A DNA stretch of 5,214 bases from Candidatus Brocadiaceae bacterium (GCA_024653795.1 JANLHY010000015.1:1-5214), one strand, 5' to 3'. Shown: positions 1-4,070, counted from the first letter of the stretch. Numbers and translations: made by a program. Notes: generated by a model from the letters alone, not told the origin.

Positions 1-2
1 TA

Positions 3-62
3 AAAGAGCTTGGCAGGTGCGATTTAATTCCAAAATACAAGTCTCCGTATTCGGATAATTAA
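3..62 (+). CDS. C-terminal tail of an unrecognised upstream gene (partial)
   Basis: Reading from base 3, an open frame runs 19 codons to a TAA at 60-62 and ends with residues IPKYKSPYSDN. The stop lies 25 bases before the next start codon, a typical operon spacing on the same strand, and the composition is protein-like. Another frame is also open for most of this short stretch, so the evidence is weak. The tail is too short to assign a family. It may be the end of another element gene in the same operon as the helix-turn-helix protein. Confidence 0.35.
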   Translation, partial: KELGRCDLIPKYKSPYSDN

Positions 63-87
63 TTGGAAATTTTAGAGAGGTGTAAAA

Positions 88-297
88 ATGGCTGAAATGA
101 AACTTGTAAATGTTGACAAACTTTTAAACATGGATGAAACGGCAAGTCTGTTGGGGCTTAAGAAGAGTACGCTTTATGCGGCTGTAATGCGTAAACAAAT
201 TACCCATGTCAAATTGGGGAAGCTAACGAGATTCCGTCCAGAGGATTTACAGGCATATATCAACAAGAACCTTGTCGAGGTGAGAAAGGTTGATTGA
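88..297 (+). CDS. Excisionase-family helix-turn-helix DNA-binding protein
   Basis: This 69-aa protein matches the winged helix-turn-helix pattern of the excisionase/HTH_17 (MerR-like) family. Residues about 12-37 (MDETASLLGLKKSTLY and following) form the helix-turn-helix, and residues about 42-58 (KLGKLTRFRPEDLQAYI) form the wing and closing helix, where such proteins read an Arg-rich 'hand' before an 'EDL..Y/WI' helix. Its length is normal for the family. The ATG at 88 is preceded by AGAGAGGTG at a good distance. The stop TGA is followed directly by the ATG of the methyltransferase, so the two are probably co-translated. Family members act as recombination directionality factors or as small transcription regulators. 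Because this one sits about 2.5 kb from the integrase and next to a methyltransferase, a regulatory role is as likely as excision. Family call is firm; the role is inferred. Confidence 0.85.
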   Translation: MAEMKLVNVDKLLNMDETASLLGLKKSTLYAAVMRKQITHVKLGKLTRFRPEDLQAYINKNLVEVRKVD

Positions 298-1137
298 ATG
301 TTGCTGAAATCGCCATGTAATCGTATGGGAGGCAAGTATTATCTCACAAGCTGGCTTTCTCAATACATCCCAGAGCATACCTGTTACGTTGAACCGTTTT
401 GCGGTGCTGGTCATTTACTCTTTAGCAAGTCACCTTCACCGGTGGAAATCATCAACGACATTGACGGTCATTTGATAGGCTTCTTTGAACTCCTAAAGAA
501 TGATACGAAAAGGTCAAAGCTGATAAAAGTACTCGACAATATGCTGTATTCAAGAAGACTCTGGCAAGAGATACGTTCCAGGTGGAAGCAAGGGAATTTA
601 CCACAGGGTGAAATTGAGCGCTCAGCACAATGGTTTTACCTTAACAGAACAGGCTTTTCAGGTGACCAGGAGCGGGGCGGGTTTGCTGTGCCGTCCATAA
701 CCGGCAGGAATCCAGTCCAGAGCTTCAGGAATATTATCAACGGACTTGATACCGTTGCGGAACGTTTAAGGAATGTTTGTATTGAGAACCTTGACTATCA
801 GGAATGTATCATGCGTTATGATAGTCCAGAAACCTTTTTTTACTGTGACCCACCTTATCTGAATGCAGAACACTATTACGGGGATACTTTCGCATTGGAA
901 GACCATTACAGGCTATCGGAACTACTTCACGGCATAAAAGGTCAAGCGATGATTTCGCATTACCAGAATAGCCTGTATGATGATTTATACAAGGGCTGGC
1001 AAAGGTACGAATACCAGTCTTTCAAGGGTAGTTATAAATCTGAAGGTGAATTAAAGCCTAAAACTAAGGAATGCTTATTTACTAATTTTGAGACAGTCAA
1101 AACAAGGGGGTTATTCAATGAAAATATACTGGTGTGA
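298..1137 (+). CDS. D12-class (Dam-like) DNA adenine-N6 methyltransferase
   Basis: This 279-aa protein should transfer a methyl group from S-adenosylmethionine to the N6 of adenine in a short DNA site. The N-terminal P-x-x-R-x-GGK signature of D12 enzymes is at residues 6-13 (PCNRMGGK). The SAM-binding motif is at 31-42 (VEPFCGAGHLLF), followed by an acidic IND at 52-54, and the catalytic DPPY is at 184-187. The family's closing ECLFTNF lies at 258-264. Size and motif order are those of a complete enzyme. The target cannot be read from sequence; GATC is a common target in this class but not the only one. The ATG follows the upstream TGA without a gap, which suggests translational coupling. 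No endonuclease gene is visible within the window, so it looks like an orphan enzyme of the sort mobile elements carry for self-protection or gene control. A tiny ORF overlaps its last 20 bases. Confidence 0.93.
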   Translation: MLLKSPCNRMGGKYYLTSWLSQYIPEHTCYVEPFCGAGHLLFSKSPSPVEIINDIDGHLIGFFELLKNDTKRSKLIKVLDNMLYSRRLWQEIRSRWKQGNLPQGEIERSAQWFYLNRTGFSGDQERGGFAVPSITGRNPVQSFRNIINGLDTVAERLRNVCIENLDYQECIMRYDSPETFFYCDPPYLNAEHYYGDTFALEDHYRLSELLHGIKGQAMISHYQNSLYDDLYKGWQRYEYQSFKGSYKSEGELKPKTKECLFTNFETVKTRGLFNENILV

Positions 1138-1204
1138 CTTTCTATTTTGGTTGATGTCATTTGGAGCGGTGCGGGCGGTGTGCTGGATGCTGTGGTTTCA
1201 ATGA
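1118..1204 (+). CDS. Tiny hydrophobic Trp-rich peptide (28 aa), candidate gene
   Basis: A 28-codon ORF starts at the ATG of 1118-1120 inside the end of the methyltransferase gene and stops at TGA 1202-1204. It has a strong ribosome binding site, AAGGGGG at 1104-1110, seven bases before the start, which makes it more than a random open frame. The peptide begins MKIYWCDFLFWLM and ends CWMLWFQ. It is strongly hydrophobic, with four tryptophans and two cysteines, and could span a membrane once. Its last codons fall in the repeat that recurs at 1591-1619, where the same residues (CWMLW, then FQ) can be read in frame after a 6-bp insertion. No family is recognised. It may instead be a chance ORF, since the purine run also codes for the methyltransferase tail. 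Confidence 0.4.
   Translation: MKIYWCDFLFWLMSFGAVRAVCWMLWFQ
1181..1203. repeat. Direct repeat copy A, downstream flank of the 103-aa gene
   Basis: TGCTGGATGCTGTGG (1181-1195) followed directly by TTTCAATG (1196-1203). All 23 bases recur at 1591-1619, where six bases (ACAGGG) are inserted between the two parts. The two copies bracket the minus-strand 103-aa gene and its promoter. This copy also encodes the end of the 28-aa ORF on the plus strand. Confidence 0.85.
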
Positions 1205-1232
1205 GTATGCCTTTGACTGTAATATGTCCAGG

Positions 1233-1544
1233 CTATTCCCAGAGTTTTGATATTGCAATGGCGATGCTGGTACACCCTGCGGCAATGGCAAAGATTTTCA
1301 GGAGAAGGTCGGCTTGACCTGCCTTTATATGAAGGTCAATATTGTTTGTCACGTCAAGCACGCTATCTATTTTCTTTTCAAGTGCGTTCATTCTGTTTTC
1401 AAGCGTATGGAATGAGTCCTTTAGGCTTTGTTGCCCATTGACATGGGACTGCTCAATAACATCAGCAAGGATTTCGGACTGTTCATGGCTAAAACCGACT
1501 GATTCAAATTTCCGTATATTTTCTAATTCTTTGGTAATAGGCAT
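1233..1544 (-). CDS. Coiled-coil protein with C-terminal membrane helix
   Basis: A 103-aa protein. Residues about 8-33 (IRKFESVGFSHEQSEILADVIEQ region) resemble the 'L...GFS.EQAE.L...' opening of the DUF1640/CCDC90-like coiled-coil family. Residues about 40-70 form a heptad-rich coiled coil (LENRMNALEKKIDSVLD). Residues about 80-99 form one hydrophobic membrane helix with a short charged tail (KLWE). It is therefore probably a tail-anchored oligomer in the inner membrane. No enzymatic motif is present. The only plausible start is ATG 1544, which has no Shine-Dalgarno sequence but a TATAAT six bases upstream, suggesting a leaderless mRNA. It is the last of four small minus-strand genes and runs toward the methyltransferase. 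The family resemblance is from memory of the motif; the function is unknown. Confidence 0.8.
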   Translation of the reverse strand: MPITKELENIRKFESVGFSHEQSEILADVIEQSHVNGQQSLKDSFHTLENRMNALEKKIDSVLDVTNNIDLHIKAGQADLLLKIFAIAAGCTSIAIAISKLWE

Positions 1545-1550
1545 GAATAT

Positions 1551-1556
1551 ATTATA
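1551..1556 (-). promoter_or_regulatory. Consensus -10 box immediately upstream of the 103-aa gene
   Basis: On the minus strand TATAAT occupies 1556 to 1551, followed by six bases (ATATTC) and the ATG at 1544. With the usual seven-base distance from -10 box to start point, transcription would begin at or next to the A of the ATG. The -35 region is T-rich and poor (TTTCTT-like). This suggests a separate promoter giving a leaderless transcript, but it is unproven. Confidence 0.45.
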
Positions 1557-1590
1557 ACAGATATAAACAAAAAAGAAACTGCATACGTTA

Positions 1591-1619
1591 TGCTGGATGC
1601 TGTGGACAGGGTTTCAATG
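1591..1619. repeat. Direct repeat copy B, upstream flank of the 103-aa gene
   Basis: TGCTGGATGCTGTGG (1591-1605), then ACAGG, then GTTTCAATG (1611-1619). It equals copy A at 1181-1203 except for six extra bases in the middle. It lies between the stop of the 92-aa coiled-coil gene and the promoter of the 103-aa gene. No complete ORF covers it on the plus strand: the frame matching copy A is open only from a stop at 1564-1566 and has no useful start codon. Confidence 0.85.
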
Positions 1620-1623
1620 GTAA

Positions 1624-1902
1624 TTAACTATGTCCCATAGACGCCAGTTTTGCTTCCAGAGATGCAAGGCGTTCCCTTATCTGAATGGCAGTGTCTATCT
1701 TATCATCAAGGGAGTCTATTTTGGAATCAAGCCTTTTGATTTCCGTTGTTAAAACCGTTTTCAGGGAAATGATTTCAGAGGTCATTTCAGCTCTCAGTGA
1801 ATCAACCCTACTATCCAGACGTCTAATTTCAACCTGGATTGATTTTAACTCAGGAGCGACAATGTCCTGTAATGCCTGTTTGACTTGCTCGTAAACACTC
1901 AT
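1624..1902 (-). CDS. Small coiled-coil protein (92 aa)
   Basis: Almost the whole protein is one amphipathic, charge-rich coiled coil. A near-identical segment occurs twice, RLDSRVDSL at residues 28-36 and RLDSKIDSL at 57-65, a 29-residue register that suggests internal duplication. The opening (MSVYEQVKQALQDIVAPELKS) and the ending (IRERLASLEAKLASMG) resemble small coiled-coil proteins I recall from many bacterial and archaeal genomes whose function is not established. No signal peptide or membrane helix is present, so it is probably cytosolic and oligomeric. It starts 19 bases after the 34-aa gene and has no clear ribosome binding site. It is followed by repeat copy B and then by the 103-aa coiled-coil gene, which may be its partner. 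The gene call is firm; the function is unknown. Confidence 0.8.
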   Translation of the reverse strand: MSVYEQVKQALQDIVAPELKSIQVEIRRLDSRVDSLRAEMTSEIISLKTVLTTEIKRLDSKIDSLDDKIDTAIQIRERLASLEAKLASMGHS

Positions 1903-1921
1903 AAGCGCAACGGAGTTTATT

Positions 1922-2026
1922 TTAATGTTTCGGATGATGTTTTTCGTGTCTCGTGATGTAAAAGTACAAAGCCAGCAAGCTGATTATTCCTACACCATAG
2001 ATAACAAATAAATTCAGGTCATTCAT
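1922..2026 (-). CDS. 34-aa single-span membrane peptide
   Basis: A short minus-strand gene running from ATG 2026-2024 to TAA 1924-1922. Residues about 6-24 (LFVIYGVGIISLLALYFYI) form one membrane helix. The tail is basic and His-rich (TRHEKHHPKH), which would favour a cytoplasmic C-terminus. The start is supported by AGAGG at 2040-2036, nine bases upstream. The gene overlaps the stop of the preceding 72-aa gene by eight bases (ATGAATGA), an arrangement typical of translational coupling. No family is recognised. Its position between a two-helix membrane protein and two coiled-coil proteins suggests a shared membrane-associated role, which is inference. Confidence 0.65.
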   Translation of the reverse strand: MNDLNLFVIYGVGIISLLALYFYITRHEKHHPKH

Positions 2027-2237
2027 TTTGTTTTACCTCTTTTTGTTCTATCTTAAAGGCTATTATAAGGGCTATAGCAGTAAAAATAATACCGATAATT
2101 GTAATTGGTAAACTAAATTTATGGGAAACGAATTGACCTAAAATGAGTGTTGCAAATGAGAGCTTACCAATATCATAAATTGTCTTTGCTAGATTTTCGT
2201 ATTTCTTCATTTGGTTGCTTAATAATACCAATTTCAT
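2019..2237 (-). CDS. Small two-helix membrane protein (72 aa)
   Basis: The protein has a polar N-terminus (MKKYENLAKTIYDIGKL at residues 10-26) and two likely membrane helices, at about 24-38 and 43-61 (LPITIIGIIFTAIALIIAF). The tail is charged (KIEQKEVKQNE). The pattern of a short Lys-rich start, one weak helix, one strong helix and a polar tail resembles small DUF6722-like membrane proteins found in integrated elements, but that resemblance is tentative. The start is uncertain: ATG 2237 and ATG 2210 (residue 10, MKKYENL) are both possible and neither has a Shine-Dalgarno sequence. A TATATT at 2254-2249 could be the -10 box of a very short leader. It is the first gene of the minus-strand cluster and diverges from the promoter at 2288. 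Confidence 0.7.
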   Translation of the reverse strand: MKLVLLSNQMKKYENLAKTIYDIGKLSFATLILGQFVSHKFSLPITIIGIIFTAIALIIAFKIEQKEVKQNE

Positions 2238-2287
2238 TAATACACGTCAATATAAAATAGAAATGGTAAGAATAAATAAAAATACAC

Positions 2288-2316
2288 TTGACAAATTTAA
2301 AAAGGTACGGTAGTAC
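2288..2316 (+). promoter_or_regulatory. Promoter of the structured RNA / integrase leader
   Basis: A perfect -35 box TTGACA (2288-2293), a 17-base spacer, and a moderate -10 box TAGTAC (2311-2316, three of six consensus bases). The start point would fall near 2323. The spacer carries AGGTACG (2303-2309), seven bases identical to the start of the arm repeats after the integrase. The -10 box runs into the palindrome ACGTACGT (2315-2322). A DNA-binding protein of the element could therefore control it. Confidence 0.5.
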
Positions 2317-2334
2317 GTACGTTAATTGATAACG
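2315..2334. promoter_or_regulatory. Candidate operator: overlapping palindromes at the start point
   Basis: ACGTACGT (2315-2322) is a perfect palindrome. It overlaps the inverted repeat CGTTA (2320-2324), five-base spacer, TAACG (2330-2334). Together they cover the predicted -10 box and start point of the promoter at 2288, which is where a repressor would bind. The arms are short, so this is a suggestion only. Confidence 0.3.
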
Positions 2335-2429
2335 GCGGTGACAGACGCTTTAAGAATATGCCTGAGCAATCAGGCGACAAGAGGCAACAGTTGAAGGTGC
2401 TGTCACACTTTCAGCTTGTTGCCTTTTTT
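2323..2429 (+). ncRNA. Candidate three-hairpin RNA with loop-loop complementarity
   Basis: About 107 bases with strong secondary structure. Hairpin A: GGCG 2334-2337 with CGCU 2346-2349 (one G-U pair), showing loop GUGACAGA. Hairpin B: GCCUGA 2360-2365 with UCAGGC 2370-2375, closed by a GCAA (GNRA) tetraloop. Hairpin C: an 18-bp stem with one bulged U and loop CUGUCA 2400-2405, followed by a U run. The loop of A (GUGACAG, 2338-2344) is complementary to CUGUCAC (2400-2406) over seven bases, so A and C could kiss. A promoter lies just upstream. It could be a stand-alone small RNA or an attenuator leader for the 79-aa gene and the integrase. It matches no RNA family that I recognise. Confidence 0.55.
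2382..2429 (+). terminator. Strong intrinsic terminator (hairpin C of the RNA)
   Basis: AGGCAACA (2382-2389) pairs with TGTTGCCT (2417-2424). Inside it, GTTGAAGGTG (2390-2399) pairs with CACTTTCAGC (2406-2415) with two G-U wobbles, one bulged T at 2416 and a six-base loop. The run of six T at 2424-2429 completes a textbook Rho-independent terminator in the plus direction. Confidence 0.8.
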
Positions 2430-2488
2430 CATGCAATGAAAAGCAGAAAGGAGTAAAAATTATTCTACAAACAGACTAAGGAATTTTG

Positions 2489-2513
2489 TAAGACGTGCGT
2501 CTTATTGTTTTTT
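2489..2513 (+). terminator. Second terminator-like hairpin before the integrase operon
   Basis: TAAGACG (2489-2495) and CGTCTTA (2498-2504) are perfect inverted repeats around TG, giving a six- or seven-bp stem, followed by TTGTTTTTT (2505-2513). It resembles a short intrinsic terminator, or a 16-bp operator palindrome, 47 bases ahead of the 79-aa gene. An orphan ribosome-binding-like AAAGGAG at 2447-2453, with no ATG, GTG or TTG at a useful distance, lies between the two terminators. Confidence 0.5.
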
Positions 2514-2559
2514 AACGGACTTGGATTAATTATCTTTTTATTTTAAAGGAGGCGTTGAA

Positions 2560-2799
2560 ATGAGTGCTGAAGATGTGAAAGAGGTATCAATTTTGGACAT
2601 CACAGACCAGCTTAATTTTGCAAAAGACAAGCTGAATATATTACGTATAATATCGTGGGATACATGGGATAATCATTCGCTTGACGAACATTGGAACGGA
2701 TTTGGCTTGATATTAGGTGAGGTTTGCGATTCGTTAGAAGAAATCTATGAGGATTTGAACGCTTATATAGGATGCGACAAAACAAAGGACGGTGAATAA
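2560..2799 (+). CDS. Acidic helical protein of unknown function (79 aa)
   Basis: The gene has an excellent ribosome binding site, AAAGGAGG ending at 2552, seven bases before ATG 2560. Its stop TAA shares one base with the ATG of the integrase (TAATG), so the two are coupled. The protein is rich in Asp and Glu and predicted helical, with two main stretches: residues about 12-31 (DITDQLNFAKDKLNILRIIS) and about 48-69 (FGLILGEVCDSLEEIYEDLNAY). It resembles in style the short helical proteins of phages and integrative elements that lie next to other phage genes. No membrane helix, zinc motif or DNA-binding motif is seen, and its acidity argues against a typical basic excisionase. It may help control or partner the recombinase, but this rests on position alone. 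Confidence 0.75.
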   Translation: MSAEDVKEVSILDITDQLNFAKDKLNILRIISWDTWDNHSLDEHWNGFGLILGEVCDSLEEIYEDLNAYIGCDKTKDGE

Positions 2800-3983
2800 T
2801 GGCGGTAAGGTTTAGAAAGTATTTCTCACGATGCAAGGGTAAGAGAGCAGAAGGCGATAAATACGGCAGGGTCATTGAAGGGGGCGTTGAATGCGAAGGC
2901 AAGCGGGGTAAACACTGTCCACAGGGCTTGCCTATGCTTTGCGGGGCGTGGTCAATAGAATTCAGGGATCCAAACGGACGTTGGGTATCAAAGGTATATC
3001 CAGAAATCAGGAACAGGACGGAAGCGGTGCATTTCCTGTCAATTATCAGGACGGATATACTACGAAAAAAGTTTAGCCTGCCATGCGAAAGGGCGATTCC
3101 CACACTGAAAGAGTATACAAAGCGTTACCTGGAACTATGCAAGAATGATAAGGAAAATACCTTTATTGCAAAACAAAGAGCGGTAAACATTCTGGCAGCC
3201 CTTTTGGGGGATTACAAACTCGACAAACTTAATGACGTGGTAGTTGAAAAATATATCATCAAAAGGCAGGATGAAGGGATAAAGCCAGGTAGTATCAATG
3301 AGGATGTTTCAAAGTTAAAACACATTCTAAGCACGGCATGTAAGGAGGGCATTCTCAATTCAATTCCTTGTAATAATATTAAGAAATTGAAGGTCTTACA
3401 AACAAGAGACAGGGTGCTTTCTTCTGAGGAAATTACCGTCATTTTAAAAGGTGATAGCCTGAAAGCGAAAGACCGTTTGATGATCCTTGTCTCTTTCTTT
3501 ACTGGCATGAGATTGAATGAGGTTGTATCTCTTAAATGGAGCGATGTTGATTTTACCAGGAGTCTTATATCATTCATAGCAAGCAAGACTGGCAAACTTG
3601 TCACCGTTCCGTTATCTTCATACCTGGCAAGCGAACTACAGGCGCATAAAGCAAACTCAACAGGTAATGGAATATTTGAGAACAAAACTATCACCAGGCG
3701 TATTTCTAACACTTACAGTGCATATTTTATAAAAGTATTTAAGAAAATCAATTTCTGTGGTTTCTCGTTTCATGGTTTACGGCATACTTTCCTAAGCTTA
3801 CATGGAGACATGGGGACTGGTGCTTTCATTACAAAGGAGCTAGCTGGACATTCTACACTTGATATGACCTTACGTTATACTCATGTTAATTTGGACCACA
3901 AGCGAAAGGCTATTGAAGCATATACAGGACACGTCTTGAACAATACAAACAAGGTGATGTCCCTGAAGGCTCAAAAAGGATAG
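2799..3983 (+). CDS. Tyrosine recombinase / phage-type integrase
   Basis: A 394-aa site-specific recombinase that should cut and rejoin DNA through a tyrosine-phosphate bond to integrate the element. Residues about 50-92 (WSIEFRDPNGRWVSKVYPE and following) match the AP2-like arm-binding domain. Residues about 100-190 form the SAM-like core-binding domain. The catalytic domain follows from about 205, with Arg238 (TGMRLNEV), Lys263 (SKTGK), His325 and Arg328 (HGLRHTF), His351 (AGHSTLDM) and Tyr360 (RYTH). All active-site residues are present and the length is normal, so the enzyme looks functional. The first 48 residues are unusual: basic, with Cys12, Cys32, Cys40 and Cys48, ahead of the arm-binding domain. 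The start ATG overlaps the stop of the 79-aa gene. Direct repeats begin at its stop codon. The genes beyond look chromosomal. Confidence 0.95.
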   Translation: MAVRFRKYFSRCKGKRAEGDKYGRVIEGGVECEGKRGKHCPQGLPMLCGAWSIEFRDPNGRWVSKVYPEIRNRTEAVHFLSIIRTDILRKKFSLPCERAIPTLKEYTKRYLELCKNDKENTFIAKQRAVNILAALLGDYKLDKLNDVVVEKYIIKRQDEGIKPGSINEDVSKLKHILSTACKEGILNSIPCNNIKKLKVLQTRDRVLSSEEITVILKGDSLKAKDRLMILVSFFTGMRLNEVVSLKWSDVDFTRSLISFIASKTGKLVTVPLSSYLASELQAHKANSTGNGIFENKTITRRISNTYSAYFIKVFKKINFCGFSFHGLRHTFLSLHGDMGTGAFITKELAGHSTLDMTLRYTHVNLDHKRKAIEAYTGHVLNNTNKVMSLKAQKG

Positions 3984-4009
3984 GTACGACTCAGGTACGA
4001 CACGAGGTA
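3982..4009 (+). repeat. Direct repeats, probable integrase arm-type sites
   Basis: AGGTACGAC occurs at 3982-3990 and again at 3993-4001, exactly 11 bases apart, about one helical turn. A partial third copy, AGGTA, is at 4005-4009. The first copy begins within the integrase stop codon. Tyrosine integrases of phage type bind such short direct repeats with their N-terminal domain beside the attachment core. The core itself should lie nearby, but cannot be recognised without the other end of the element. Confidence 0.6.
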
Positions 4010-4070
4010 TTTTATATTTTCCCCATGTTATCCCCTCATAGGCACTTACGTAAAATCAGTAATATATATG

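Larger units (their letters stand above)
1..4010. mobile_element. Right-hand part of a putative integrated element
   Basis: This stretch has the make-up of a small integrative element. It contains a tyrosine recombinase at one edge with arm-like direct repeats right after its stop codon, an excisionase-type helix-turn-helix protein, an orphan D12 DNA methyltransferase, several tiny membrane and coiled-coil genes on the opposite strand, and a regulatory non-coding stretch. The following genes, a transporter and a formimidoyltransferase, look like host chromosome. The right boundary is inferred to lie between about 4009 and 4070. The left boundary is outside the window. No duplicated attachment core and no tRNA were found, so the exact ends and the type of element (satellite, prophage remnant or integrative element) stay open. 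Confidence 0.6.

Noticed and set aside
1209..1233. Inverted repeat GCCT..GAC / GTC.AGGC between the converging genes, as a two-way terminator.
   Set aside because: The stem is interrupted and short, the loop is eight bases, and no T run follows on either strand.
1138..1317. Continuation of the methyltransferase frame after its stop, giving about 60 protein-like residues on the plus strand.
   Set aside because: Much of it is the antisense of the membrane helix of the 103-aa gene, which produces hydrophobic residues by itself. There is no ribosome site or good start, and the methyltransferase already has its normal end.
1181..1619. The two repeats as integron attC sites or as CRISPR repeats (GTTTCAATG resembles some repeat ends).
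   Set aside because: There are only two copies 410 bp apart with a gene between them, without the paired RYYYAAC/GTTRRRY cores or the folded symmetry of attC, and without regular spacers. The recombinase is phage-type rather than an obvious integron integrase.
1523..1627. A hydrophobic open frame on the minus strand after the 92-aa gene that could add a membrane helix by a -1 frameshift.
   Set aside because: The junction (AGT TAA) is not a slippery sequence, there is no start codon, and the hydrophobic codons come from the T-rich promoter region.
1342..1894. Plus-strand open frames opposite the two coiled-coil genes.
   Set aside because: Antisense of coiled-coil codons gives Ser/Leu-rich nonsense. 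The minus-strand products have clear heptads and charge patterns.
1922..2237. The two small membrane genes as a type I toxin-antitoxin pair or a holin pair.
   Set aside because: No antisense RNA gene, endolysin or recognised toxin pattern is visible. Hydrophobicity alone does not support the call.
2323..2429. The RNA as a retron, twister or pistol ribozyme, or a known riboswitch.
   Set aside because: There is no reverse transcriptase gene in the window, and the conserved cores of these RNAs that I can recall do not match.
2358..2456. A 32-codon plus-strand ORF starting MPEQSGDK, lying across the hairpins of the RNA.
   Set aside because: There is no ribosome binding site, a 32-codon open frame is common by chance, and the stems with the terminator explain the sequence better. 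A leader peptide is not fully excluded.
2612..3712. Long minus-strand open frames opposite the integrase (2612-3103 and 3212-3712).
   Set aside because: They are shadows of the integrase and 79-aa genes, lack ribosome sites, and have irregular, Ser/Leu-rich composition.
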